The notes under the pieces were generated by a model that ran no database searches, had not been told where the DNA came from, and was given only the letters and a program-made list of their open reading frames with translations. From Sphagnum compactum (Eukaryota; Bryophyta; Sphagnopsida; Sphagnales), in the NCBI GenBank assembly GCA_965153455.1, contig OZ234497.1, positions 6,262,001 to 6,326,000 of the forward strand: a stretch of 64,000 nt of DNA. Reading direction: 5' to 3'. This document shows, in pieces, positions 49,685-61,050 of this stretch. The position numbers and the translations under genes are program-made. How positions within the stretch are numbered: position 1 is the stretch's first letter; each line of letters starts with the position of its first letter.

Positions 49685-50370
49685 CAAAATTCCTAGTGTA
49701 TTTGGAGGGCACCTTATGTATGTGAATATCCCTCCTAGAAAAGAGTAGGCACCTTGCGCCTACAATTTAGGAATGGGAGGGACCTTACAAGGAATCTTAC
49801 ACTTGCTTAAATAGATCCCTCCCACTCATAAATAGTAGGCATAAGATTGCTCCAACTCCTGCCACCTTTTGATCTACATATGGTTTGATTCACTTCATAC
49901 TTTATGATGGGTAAGCCACATGGGTGGAAGACCTCCTCCCAATATGCAGGTCTGGACTTGACTACCATCTTGCCCTTGGCTCCTTATAGTTTTTGGTATG
50001 CCCCCACCCTACTCAGAAAGCACTAGAGAAATCTCCTAATGTATTTGGAGGACACCTTATATCCATTAATATTCCTCCTAGGAAAGAGAAGGGATCTTAC
50101 ACCTACTCCTTAAGAATGGGAGGGAAAATTATGCCTACTTGTAGGTTTAAGTTCCCTCCCACCCATAAGGCGTAGGCATAAGTACCCCCTAGGCCTCACA
50201 ATCTACTTGTGTTTAGGTTCATGACAACCTTCACCTTGTCCTTACAATGGGTAGAGCCTAAGGATGGTGGACATTCCCAAATGCAGGGCCAGACTCAGCT
50301 ATTGGCTCATCATAGGCTTTCATTTTGAGAATTCCCCCACCTTTGGGGCTTTACCTTGCACATAATAACC
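49685..50370. repeat. Two adjacent copies of a dispersed repeat family
   Basis: Copies at about 49,685-49,990 and 50,030-50,370 share TGTATTTGGAGG(G/A)CACCTTAT, TCCCTCCTAG(A/G)AAAGAG, TTCCCTCCCACCCATAA and a terminal part with ATGGGTAGAGC/GATGGGTAAGCC. Relatives are at about 56,770-56,820 and 57,305-57,720. No coding capacity or terminal repeats are seen, so the class is undetermined. Confidence 0.6.
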
Positions 50371-50519
50371 CCCTATCAACATGCCCTAGGCAGGTCACAC
50401 TTGAGGTCATATTGTTCTTGGGTGTTCAAACTCAGGCTACTGCCCTTGTTGCCATGCCTTCAAACAACATAACCCCCTCTGGACATGCCCTTCCCCTACA
50501 CAACAGAATTGCATGAGAG

Positions 50520-52104
50520 AGATTGGGAAAGGTGGTTTCGTCTTCTCTCTTTGCTTTCAACATGGTACAAGGGTTTAGTGTGACAAAATGCTGACATGTA
50601 CCAAATAGACTTCGTCGATCTCACATCCAGTTGTACTCAATGGACAATCTCATTGCATTTCAGATCTTGTGCGTGATTCAGATTTTGATTTACCTGGTAA
50701 CTCTGTAGAAGAAGAGAATGGCAATCACTGCATGTGGAGTTCATGAAGACCTGGCACCATTGACCATGTCAAGAGCTTAGCAACATAAACCTCTCAGTTC
50801 ATCACATCTGAAGATTTTAGAACGCAGACAGTTTGAATCAAGCAAAAAATTGGAATTCTGAGAGACAGCAGAGTCTAAAGAAATACCTGGAATGGAAGGC
50901 TCATGTCTAGGGTGCTTCTGTCAAGGAGAATGCCACATGACACCAATAATTTTCTCATGACCAAAAGCTTTTCTCTTTGATAAGAAAGAAGGCAAAGGAT
51001 GTGGTCACAAGCGGCAAAAAAACGTGGTGTCACCGAAGACTGAATCTGGTTGTGAGAGGATTTCAAGTGGAATGAGAATATGTAAGACCATCCTCCACTT
51101 ATTGCTCATACACAATGCATTAAGGCTGGCAGTGAACACAGGCAGGTGAAACTTGTTGCTTGAAGGTCCGAGCTTTTCCTTTTCTATATCTGATTTGTTT
51201 TCCAAGGAATGACATTCCACCCTAGGCACCTTCTAGTCAAGCACCCTGCAAAATGTTCTTTCTCTTTCTCTCAACTCCTTGCTCATCCAGTTCTCCAGAA
51301 ACCAAGAGACTCAGCTTGTATCTAAACCAGTCAATCCCAGTTTCCTCTCTGCTTGATTGAGAACCCAGAACTTCAGTTGACCACCCAACAAGAAGAAAAA
51401 TGATGAAGAATGACACAACCAAATTGTCACACTGAAGAAATCCAAGCAGGAAAATGCAAATAGGTCATACCTCCAGAACTTCATAGAATTTCCAGCAACA
51501 CACTAACTAGCCAGCAGTGAAACAGTGACAGGAGGGTCCAGCTGCAAGGTGCACTACTACTCAATGGTGAAGGCTGACAAGGCTGATTTTACTGCTAGAC
51601 TGATGCCAAACTTGAGCATCACCAAGATCAAAAGTCAGTGCTCTGCACCATTCTATTCTATGCTAAAATAGAGGCATAAGACCAGAGCATACAGGAATTG
51701 CCCTAAATGCCACATTCTAGCCTACCTAAGAACAAAAGATTCAGAACCAAAGGGCTCTCTTCGAAACAGAATTACAACTCCAAGCCTTATCTAGTCAAAG
51801 TAGATTTCAAGAAACTTGGAAGTGCCCATGAGTGCCACTGTACATTATAAGAAAAACAAAACCGAGAGAGAGAGAGAGAGAGAGAGAAGATTAACTCACT
51901 ACTTTCACAGGGCACAAATCCAGAACAGTTTTATGACCATGAAGCAGTTCTGCACACCCTTGATTCTCTATTTTTGTTACCACATTCTGGTTCCAGACAA
52001 TGGGTGGGTGGGTGTGGGTGATGCAAAATGGCATTGTCATTTTTTTTCCCTTCTCAAAACACACATCCAAAGAGGCACATCTTTCCCGCAAAGATGTCTT
52101 GTTA
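50520..52104. other. Genic-composition DNA downstream of the 347-aa gene
   Basis: This stretch is less AT-biased and lacks arrays apart from a GA run at about 51,861-51,887. Minus-strand frames of 61-85 codons show no domain. It could hold the 3' UTR of the 347-aa gene (nearest part) or an unrecognised non-coding transcript; nothing in the sequence decides. Confidence 0.35.
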
Positions 52105-53148
52105 CTACTCCTCGTCTCCACTTTGTTGTTGTTGTCTGAGAAGATCAAGCTTCATGGGAGTAGTGGCAGCACGTCTCTGCCAAATGGGGACAACATCCTC
52201 CGCCTTCTCAAACTCCTCCTTCGACTTGCATAACTTCACAGGAGGGGCAGGGGAGGGTAGAGAGGAGGTAGTGGTGGTGGTGGTGCCTTGTTGAGACTGA
52301 GACCTACTGGACGCCAATCGTTGAAGAAGAGCGGTGTGAAGAGCTGCCTCTCGCGCACCATGATCATCGTCGTTTTCATCCTGGAGCGATCGCGGCGCAT
52401 AGAATTGCTGTTGTCGGAATTCGCCGTTATCGAAATTCTTCTCGTAACTCTGGGGATCATAGTTGAACCAGTCGCTTCTGGAGGAGGCACCATGAACATG
52501 CTGATGTCTCACCACCTGCGCCTTCACCTTCCTCACCAGCTGCTTCCACATGGGTGGTGGCTTGAAATACTCATCGTTCACATCCACTTCCCATCTGCCA
52601 GCAGTCCTGAGACGATCATCAGAGCCATGGGCTTTCTTGACAACCTCCTGGATTCCACGTACTTCCACAACCCATTTCCCTGATCTCCTCCTCGGCCACC
52701 CACAGCAACCACAACAACAAAGCGCCGCAGCATCCAACGATCGCCAACCCAAGGACCGTAAACTTTCCGTGTCGAGACGAGAGAAAGTAGACCCGGGTTG
52801 CACTCCATCAAACGAGTCTGCTTTGCGTTGGTTGTATCTTCCTCGCCACAACGGAAAGCAACAAATGCTTTGTCCTCCGCCGCCATCGTCTTCTTCTTCT
52901 TCTGCCTCACCAACACCACCACCCACACTTATTGCCGAGCTCTGCCTTCCGAACATACTCATCACCTCCTGCTGCTGCTGCTGCTGTTGCGTCGGCTTGG
53001 AAACACGGATCGAGATCGGCTCACATGCTGCGGCGTTCACACAAGAGCTCTTCCTTTCTTGCTGCTGCTCCTGGAACCATGCTTCCTCCTCTTCCTCGTC
53101 CTTCACTGTCGTCGTTATGATAGTCGTTGTGGTGCTCCTCCCTCCCAT
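52105..53148 (-). CDS. Single-exon plant protein of unknown function, 347 aa
   Basis: An uninterrupted frame runs from ATG at 53148 (MGGRSTTTTIITTTVKDEEE) to TAG at 52105-52107. The frame stays open upstream to 53298, but that extension is Val-rich and repetitive, so I prefer the internal ATG. Low-complexity parts are an acidic run, a seven-Gln run (CTG/CAG repeat near 52,972-52,990) and a Gly/Glu/Asp run. The likely conserved core is residues about 215-260, with MWKQLVRKVKAQVVRHQHVH and WFNYDPQSYEKNFDNG; YDPxSYxxNFDxG-like motifs occur in small uncharacterised plant proteins as I recall. A Cys-rich patch (CCCGCCGW) precedes it. There is no signal peptide or clear membrane segment. A TATATAA-like element lies on the minus strand near 53,555, about 400 bp upstream. 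Function unknown. Confidence 0.65.
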   Translation of the reverse strand: MGGRSTTTTIITTTVKDEEEEEAWFQEQQQERKSSCVNAAACEPISIRVSKPTQQQQQQQEVMSMFGRQSSAISVGGGVGEAEEEEDDGGGGQSICCFPLWRGRYNQRKADSFDGVQPGSTFSRLDTESLRSLGWRSLDAAALCCCGCCGWPRRRSGKWVVEVRGIQEVVKKAHGSDDRLRTAGRWEVDVNDEYFKPPPMWKQLVRKVKAQVVRHQHVHGASSRSDWFNYDPQSYEKNFDNGEFRQQQFYAPRSLQDENDDDHGAREAALHTALLQRLASSRSQSQQGTTTTTTSSLPSPAPPVKLCKSKEEFEKAEDVVPIWQRRAATTPMKLDLLRQQQQSGDEE

Positions 53149-53954
53149 GAATAAATGAAACCCCACCCCAAACAAAAACCCAACAACAACAACAACACCA
53201 CTACTGACACTACGAACTCCTACAACAACCCTCCAAACATCTCTCTCTGTCTGGCTCTCTCGAAACACTAAGAGAAACAACTTTTGCGAGAACCTCAATG
53301 CGCTTTCATTGCAATGAACCCTCTTCTTCTAAATCGGCAAACATTAGATATGACCACTTGTACTTGTACTATAAAATCCCCCCCAAAAAAGCAAACAAAC
53401 ACACACACACAAAACCAAAAAAGAATAACAAAAGGAAACCAACAAGACAACAAACCTACTACCACCACCCGAACAAAAATGCTCCCAAAAACCAACCCCA
53501 ACACCAAACTTTCACGCAAAATTTTAAACTCTTGAAATCAAACTCCTCACATTATATATTATTCTGCACATAATAATATTCATCTGTACCCACGAGACAA
53601 GCAATGATCCCCACTCCAAAACAATCAAAACTTCGTTCTTTAGAAACAAACCCCCATCCCCTACTCCTCCACAACCCAGAAAAACAAAAAACCACTTGTG
53701 AGAGAAATGACAAATGCTTCTGGGGAAGGGCGATATGAGGAAACTTGTTGTACTTATTAATTAAGTAGTACTTAAGCAAATTCTCTCTTCTTCTTCTTCT
53801 TCTTCTGTGCAAGCAAATTGCGTAAGTCGTGCGGGAGATTTGCAAATTGCCCGCGCGACCCGAGCGACAAGTTCGAAGCCCACACGCACGTATTCTGCGA
53901 TTTCAATGCACAAACAGCGACAGCCGCGCTCTGTGCCTGCGCAGTGTCAGTGTT
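53149..53954 (-). promoter_or_regulatory. 5' leader and promoter region of the 347-aa gene
   Basis: A/C-rich DNA with a CACACACA run at about 53,399-53,409. A minus-strand TATATAA-like box is near 53,550-53,558 and a TTC run at about 53,788-53,803 (GAA on the transcript strand). No coding region is seen. Confidence 0.35.
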
Positions 53955-54212
53955 GGCCAAAGTGGCGATCAGATCCATAGGAAGATTTAGCCAGAACTGG
54001 CTAAAAACTGAATATACAAATAATTTTTTTAAATCCTTTATACTTTTGGCTACCTACTTGAACACTGTACAGAAATCTGGCGATTTTCTTAAATTTTGGT
54101 CAAGTTATGGTTATTGAAAATCTCAAAAAACACTTGATTTTTTAGCACTTGATTTAAGCACTTGTAATTTTTTTTATTTCTCCTCTTGGCCAGCAAAATT
54201 AAAAAGGCTGCG
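53955..54212. repeat. Direct repeat, copy 1 (about 250 bp)
   Basis: It shares with 54,787-55,042 the sequence CCATAGGAAGATTTAGCCA, then TTTGGCTRCCTA, TTTTCTTAAATTTTGGTC and TTTTGGTTATTGAAAA-like blocks, ending near CAGCAAAA. Divergence is about 15-20 percent by eye. The end of the repeat lies near the promoter of the 347-aa gene. Confidence 0.8.
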
Positions 54213-54269
54213 GCGCACACCATAGTAACAGGTAGGTAGGTCTGTAGCTACTAGCTACCTACACCGGAA

Positions 54270-54356
54270 GTGACCGGGCACGGAAGCCACCGCCAGAGGT
54301 GACCAGACATGAAACTCACCGCCAGGGGTGACCGGACAAGGCAGTCACCGCCAGCT
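54270..54356. repeat. Three 29-bp tandem units
   Basis: Units at 54,270, 54,299 and 54,328 follow GTGACCRGRCANGNNANYCACCGCCAG. They are GC-rich in an otherwise AT-rich flank. Each unit has GTGAC near one end and a related CACCG near the other. Confidence 0.85.
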
Positions 54357-54786
54357 AAGATCAAGCTGGCCTAGTTTTTTCAGTTCCTTCTGGTGTGGGT
54401 CAGTTGCTTTTTTCTTTTTTTAATTTTTTTTTTTCTTAACGGGCTGCAAACTTGCAATCCAATTTGTGCCCCCGAGGGCCAACTTTCCTTTCCTTAGAAT
54501 CCGGTCAAACTGACCGGACCGGGCCGTTGGAATCGGCCGTTGCTGCGTGTGCTGTTGTCGTCGTCGTCCTTCCTTGAGAAAGACAAAAGGAAATTGGAAA
54601 GATGTAAAAAACCTGCCAAACTTTTATTTCAAGCATAGCCTAGCCTACTCCTGGAGCCTTTTGCAATCGTAAAGAAATGGAGATTGGAAAAGAAAAAAGG
54701 ACACGAGACTTCGTTTTTTACTTGTTGACAACATTTACATAATTGACAATGTCTCTCTTTTTTTTATTAAAATCAATTTTGTGATG

Positions 54787-55042
54787 TAGCCAAAATGGTG
54801 ATCATCCATAGGAAGATTTAGCCAAAAAATTGACTTCTAGTTAAATATGAAAGTGAAAATTTAAAAATATCTTCCTGTATTTTTGGCTGCCTATTTGAAC
54901 CATGTGTAGAAATATGGCAAATTTTCTTAAATTTTGGTCGAATTTTGGTTATTGAAAAATTCAACCAGCATTCAATTTTAGCACTTTTGATTTTTTTGAT
55001 TTTGATTTTTTGGTTATTTATAGTCAGCAAAAAATAAAATGG
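54787..55042. repeat. Direct repeat, copy 2 (about 250 bp)
   Basis: This is the counterpart of 53,955-54,212 in the same orientation, separated by about 575 bp that include the 29-bp repeats and a GC-rich segment. The pair could be remnants of LTRs of a small element or a local duplication. Confidence 0.8.
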
Positions 55043-56768
55043 TTGGTACTAGTTGAGGCTTAACCCAACCCTATGGTAAGGCTTCGACCTAGCTACCATA
55101 TGCCAATCCTGTAGAACCTGGCGTAGTTAGGCACTAATTAATTACTTTTTGAAATTGCAATTTTTTGGAAAGAAACTCTCAAGTACACTAGTTTGATTAT
55201 TTAGTGTAAAAATAATGTTGAATTGTAAAAGATTACTATTTTTACTACTGAAAATAAATGACCAAAAAAAAAAATCTATTAGGCACCTTGTTGCCGAACT
55301 AGGCTAGGTACCATGATAATTGAGATCACTAGTGTAGCATGTGTAATTTTCTCATTTTAAAGAATGTGTAACTCATTCATGCAAGCTGCAAAAAATATGA
55401 AATTTTTTATTATGCATTTTTTGTGTTTTATCTACAAGTTTTGGTTAAATTGCATGAATTAAATCCTTCATCTTAACTAGACCAAAATTATATTTACACT
55501 TAAACTTACAGTTATGTTACACCTCACATTATATCCACTTTTGGTGGTACACCAACACCAATTGAAAGTCATTACATGAAGATTTTTTGTGAAAAAGGGA
55601 TATTACCTGTCTTCCATTGTTAATTTCAAGTTTTTTTTTTGGATGTGTATAAAAATATCATCAACTTGCTTACGCAAAGAAGCAAAATTTAAAAAAAAAA
55701 ATTGATTGCTTGTTTGTAGATGGTAAGTTCACCTTTCATTTTGGAACATGTATATATGAAGATAAGTGCTTGTTATTTGCTTCATTTGGACTAGTGGGTA
55801 CCCGTGACCTTTGGACACTGTGAAGTCCCTCGGTTTCTTTAAACAAAGAGAGACACACACAAAGGCGCAAAGCAGCTATTTTTATTTTTAATTTATTTAT
55901 TTTTTGTGACGAAAATCCGTTGAAAAGTCCTTCATGAAAACATACATGGTGAAGCGAGCATTTTGGAAAAAATTTCAAAAAAAAATAAATCGCCACATTT
56001 TCAGGAGGGAAAAAAAAAGAGTTTCTTGCATGGTCACTTTATCTAAAATCTATTACATGCCTGAAAATCCTATGGAGGGAATGTCTGATACATATAAAAG
56101 CCCCATTTTAATCTAATCCTATATATTAATTTTATATATTATTATCCCATCTGGGTATATTTAGAGGCCGACCGGTTCTGCCAAACCCCCTTCCCAAGCC
56201 CTGTCACGGATAGACAAGTGAATTAATATATATGATATGACAATACCATAACTATCCCAAACCATATGGGGTCCCTTGCTCCACTTTTGGTATATATATA
56301 TATATATATATATATAAGGGTCCTAAAACTAAAAAGTGCCCAGAAATAAATTTTATGTCAAAATATCCAGAAATAATATTTTAGCAGTTTGGGCAGCAGT
56401 CACTGGCCCAATTTCTGTTGTGCATATGATGAGTTGGCACCTACAAGGGAATAATATTGGACCTGTTTCACACGAGGCATTGACTAGTGGTGGGACTGAA
56501 ACTTTTGGGAGTTGGTGCAAAACAGAATTTGGCCCAGAATCCAAGGGCCAAAAGAGCTTTTACCAAAAGAGGTGGCAAGCCAGCTCACCATTGGTTAGCT
56601 TGGTACTCCGTTTGAAACTAATGACGTGACCTTCTGACAACATGTAACGTGATATCTTAAACACTCACAAGTAGCGTAAAATCCATCCAAAGAGAACATC
56701 CCGGGCTTCTCCCACTCGCAAGCTTCCTTTCATCCCAACGTCCTTTACTATATGTAGTATACCATTCC
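55043..56768. other. Intergenic AT-rich DNA
   Basis: No gene is supportable. A TA microsatellite of about 13 units lies at 56,291-56,317. Short frames (60-97 codons) lack domains. Confidence 0.5.
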
Positions 56769-58289
56769 TAGAAATACACTAGTGAATTTGGAGGGCACCT
56801 TGCGTGCATTAAAGAAAAAGGAAGGATAATGATGAAACCCTGGCAAGCACCATTAAACAAACCTACCCAGCAAAGGGTGGAATGAATGAAGAACAAAGAG
56901 AGAGAGAGAGAGAGCACCCAAGTCTGGCTGGCTCAAGAGAGCAAAACCCAAAGAGTGCAAAAGGAATGAATTATGTTTCATCAATCACAAGAAGCATATC
57001 GGAAAAAGAAAGGGAGAGAAACTTTTAAGAGCAATAAGCTTTAGAAAGAGCCCTCATTGCAACAATGACGCACACCAAAATAGAAGTGGCTTGCCTTTTC
57101 TACAAAGCTAGCTATTCACACCCCTTTACTTAGAAGTGACTTGTGTGTTCTTTACAAAGTTACTGACACCCTCTGCTAATAAAAAGGCACATAATGCACT
57201 TACTTAACCCTGACTGTATGTTAGTGAAAAACAAAAGTACTTTGAAAAGTGAACCAAACTGGTTTAAAAGTTAAGTGTTAGACAAATTTTAAACCTATGA
57301 TTCTTCTAATTGACTTTGGAGGGCACCTTATGTCCATGATAAAAAGAGGGACAATACACTTATTTAACCCTTAAATGAAAAAGACAAAAAATATATTGAA
57401 AATATATTGAAATCAAATTGGTTTAGGGGTTAAGAGTCAAAGGGATCTTAAGCGTCCAATGCATTGGATTCTTCATAAGCTTAAAATCCCTCCCATTCTT
57501 AAGGAATAGACATAAAAAACTCTCCCCTCTTATCCCTCATGATCTTTCTATGTTTAGGTTTCAGATTACCTTCCATTCCTTCAACTCTTGCTGTATCCTA
57601 GCTAAAGCCCACATGTGAAAAACATTCTCAAAAGGTAAAGTTGGATTTAGCTACCGTTTCATCCTAGGCCCCTTATCTTGGGATAACCTTTATGTTCAAG
57701 CTTTACCTTGGCACAAAATGAACAAAGTGCATCATCCATTGGAACCATGTTATGACCAATGTTGCCCAATTATATAGAAAAATCTAATTTTGCATTTGGA
57801 TAATTATTGGATATGGATGAATATTTTAAACTTTTAGTTCTATACACAACTGCTAGATGCCCTTATATGTATTACCATTACATGTAATTATATCATGCCA
57901 TTAGGTTTCAAACAAAATTGATATTTGGCTGATTATGATTTCAAAAATGCCAAATATGAATCTCAATTCATTTAGGGTTTAAAGTTTGTGTTTAGGGTTT
58001 AAGGTTTAAAGAGAACATATCATTAATCTCATTTTTACACTTTGCACCTTTGCATTTCATACTTCATATTCTAGGCTTCTTGTTTTTTACTTGGTTTCAA
58101 AAAATTCATAGTGACATGTTTTTTTTGGTTTTTTTTTTTTTTTTTTTGGTTTGTTGTGAGCTTCACAAAAACCAAATGTTTGGTTCCTCTTGTTTTGTTT
58201 CGCTTCTAATTAGGTAAGGTTCTAAACTTGCTTTGGTCTTTTTTCATTTTTGCAGTGCTTTGCATTTTTATTTCTTTTTTTTATTTATT
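56769..58289. other. Intergenic DNA with dispersed-repeat copies and a GA tract
   Basis: Two relatives of the 49.7-50.4 kb family (GGAGGGCACCTT near 56,790 and 57,320) flank about 500 bp. A GAGAGA run is at about 56,899-56,914, telomere-like TTTAGGGTTTA words at about 57,971-58,005 and a poly-T tract at about 58,119-58,147. No genes. Confidence 0.5.
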
Positions 58290-58640
58290 GTTTTTGGTTT
58301 TGTGTTGCTTAACAAATTGAAAGGGCTTTCCTTGTTTTATTGTTCAGCTCTAGTCTTGTGTTTTGTTATTTGGCAAATTGAAAGGCTTTTTATTGTCTTT
58401 TTGTTCAACTTTGGTTTTGTGTTTTTGTTGTTTGGCAAATTAAATTTTATTTCTTATCTTCATGTTCAACTTTAGTTTTTTGTCTTATTGTTCAACAAAT
58501 AAAAAACATCAACTTGGTTTTGTTGCTCAACAAATCAAGAGGCATCGGCCAAGTTTTGTTATTTCGTAAATTTAGTTTTGTTGCTTGGTGAATTGGGAGG
58601 CATTGGCATGGTTTTCTTGTTCAACAAATTGGCAACATTC
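58290..58640. repeat. Degenerate T-rich tandem repeat of about 60 bp
   Basis: Units combine TTGTTCAACTTTGGTTTTGTG, TTGTTTGGCAAAT(T) and AAAGGCTTT or AGGCATCGGC variants. Phe/Leu-rich plus-strand frames here (80 and 65 codons) follow from base composition. Confidence 0.6.
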
Positions 58641-60470
58641 CACAATAGAAATAAGTTTCACCTCTTTATCGCTTTGTACTTGTTTGTGTTGTTTTGCTTT
58701 TTGGAGCTTGAAGGTTGGGTGTTTGTTTTAATGTGTCTTTTCTTGTGTTTAGGTTTTAGTGTGTTCAATGATTAAAGATTAAAAGTATGAATTTATTAGA
58801 AATGTGAATGGAGTTGATAAAGATGCATCAATTGCCCCCATTCAAATGCACTTCTCATTAGTTTTAAATGTTTAATTTAACAATATATTAGATATTGACG
58901 TTTTGCAACTTGCAGCTATAAAAATACAAGTTATAACTTGTAATTGTAAAAGTACAAGTTACAACTTGGAGATCTCACAATTAGATGTGTATATGTTAGA
59001 GTTTTTTTGCTATCAATAATAGCATGTTTATGAATTTGGTGAACCCAAAAGTGTTGTAATGCATCATTTATAGATTTGAACAAACATATGTTAATGTTTT
59101 GACTCAAAGAGTTACTTTATGCAAGGGTCTAATGGAATAGAACAAAACTAATATTATAACTACTATGGATATTCATGTGCAAGATACATTTTAGGTTGCT
59201 TTCTTTGGAGAAGCAATAGCTGAATGAAAAGGTGCCAAAACCCAATCATACTCAACAATTAAGTAAAAAAAGGATGGATCCATCTAGTTATGCAATCATT
59301 AGATTTTTTGGTACCACAAATGCTTATTTAAAAATTGATTATGTTCAACATCAGTTTCTCGAGGATTTGGTAACTGAGTCCATGTTAGGCTTCACCTTGG
59401 TAACCTACCCTCGCCTATATTCACTGGGCCTGGACCCTTTTTTGTGGTCTGTGTCACAAGAGAAGGAGACTTCAATTTCATAATAGTGGAGCTTTTGGTT
59501 CTTAACTACCATTCCTAGAATGCATAGGGTATTAAAGAGAATGAGCTATGGAAGGCTGATTTTGCTAGGTAAAAGCCCTGGTAAGTTAAACAACCCTTTT
59601 CATTGGTGTAAAAAGTAAGGGTCTAGAGGCACAATGTGCTCTTTATATTTGTTTTTGTATTGAAAACGGTCCATTTTGTGCCACATACATAAAATCGATG
59701 GTTAAATTGTCATGATTTTTTATGAAGGATATTTTCATTAATCCTACGGTCATTGTATGCCATGCCTCATAAACCTAGTTAGTGGGTTTTATGTCAATCT
59801 TCTAATAAATTATTTTGTGATATTTGCTTATATGTAGCTCGACCTCAAAAGAGGTGCAGGCTTTTGGTTCTCTCATCTGTTCAAAGAAGGTCCCAGGCCT
59901 AGTTAGTCACACGGGCGTCCTGTGTTTTGCCCTTTAGTTCTCTTTTAAATAACATAAAGCCAACCATCATCAACATCATATGTAAAATTCCTAGCTCCTT
60001 CTTGATTTAGGGCTTGAAATTCGGGGGATTGCAGCTTGGGGCTTGAGAATTGTGGGAAACTTGTGGTGGGAAATTTGTGGCTTTGAGGTTTCTGGCTTGG
60101 GTTGAAAGTCCAGAAAAATGAGCCTTGGGGCTTGTGTTATGGAAACCAACTTTGACTGGAGATCATAGCCCGGAAAATCTGTTTCAAAAGGATGATATTA
60201 TTTGCTCTTCACTCCTCTCCCAAGCCCACCTTCATAGTGTGATGCTGATGATGATAACCAACTAGGCATGTGAAGCAGATGGTGGGTGGGTGGGTCCAAC
60301 CCCAAGTTTAGAAAGAGGATAAGTGTAGATGATGAATTTGAAACAATCATAGAATCAAAGAGGCATAGGTTAGATATACCCTTTTTTTCTCAAGATCTAG
60401 AATCTGCTGGGTATCACAAGAAATATATATTTTATATATAAATTCTGCCAATGTTTTTACATTGGAATAA
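58641..60470. other. Intergenic AT-rich DNA, no gene seen
   Basis: An 83-codon plus-strand frame (59,232-59,483) shows no domain. TACAAGTTATAACTTGTA is a palindromic pair at about 58,928-58,945. A GGCTTG/TGTGGG degenerate repeat lies at about 60,010-60,140. Confidence 0.45.
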
Positions 60471-60491
60471 GTCCAATGATGGGGCATTCTC

Positions 60492-60613
60492 AAATAAGCA
60501 CCCGCCCCTTGATGATCAGGGCATTCCAAAAATAAGCCCCGAGGGCAGACATTCCAAATGAAGGAAGGGGGTGTTTCTGAATTAAGAAGCCCCAAGGGGC
60601 AGGCACTTATTTT
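60492..60613. repeat. Inverted repeat, 20-bp arms
   Basis: AAATAAGCACCCGCCCCTTG at about 60,493 is matched by the reverse complement of CAAGGGGCAGGCACTTATTT at about 60,592, with two mismatches. A second copy of the GGGCATTC and AATAAGC words lies between the arms. It could be a small foldback element. Confidence 0.65.
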
Positions 60614-60864
60614 TTGAACACCCCCCTCTCATCAAGCTTTACCCTATAGTTTGTTTGTGTTTTCTTGGAATAATGCTGGGCAGGCTCATACCAAGAGCAT
60701 AGGCTTTGGCAACATGAAGTTAAGTATTCCTATCTTAACTAATCATTTAGTGCTCCCTCACTGTACCCCATTGGCATCACAACGTTTTAAATACAAAACA
60801 AAATATATACATTGTTAGCCATTTCAGTTCAATGTGTTCTCCACAGCTATTCCGTGAGTTGGGG

Positions 60865-61050
60865 GAATGGCCATTACGAACACAATCAACCAAAAAGGCT
60901 CTTGAGGAATTGGATCCATGAGGAATGGCCATTATGAACACAATCAACCACAAAGGCTCTTGAGGAATTGGATCCATGAGGAATGGCCATTACAAACACA
61001 ATCAGCCAAAAAGGCTCTTGAGGAGTGGGATCCATGAGGAATGGCCATCA
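60865..61050. repeat. 58-bp tandem repeat, three full units and one partial
   Basis: Units begin at 60,865, 60,923, 60,981 and 61,039, each GAATGGCCATTA then CACAATCA(A/G)CCA, AAGGCTCTTGAGGA and GGATCCATGAG. They are more than 90 percent identical. A 66-codon minus-strand frame is a by-product. Confidence 0.9.

Noticed and set aside
52105-53298. 397-codon version of the 347-aa protein starting at 53298
   Set aside because: The extra 50 residues are a Val/Gly-rich low-complexity stretch resembling translated leader; the ATG at 53148 begins more protein-like sequence. It is not excluded.
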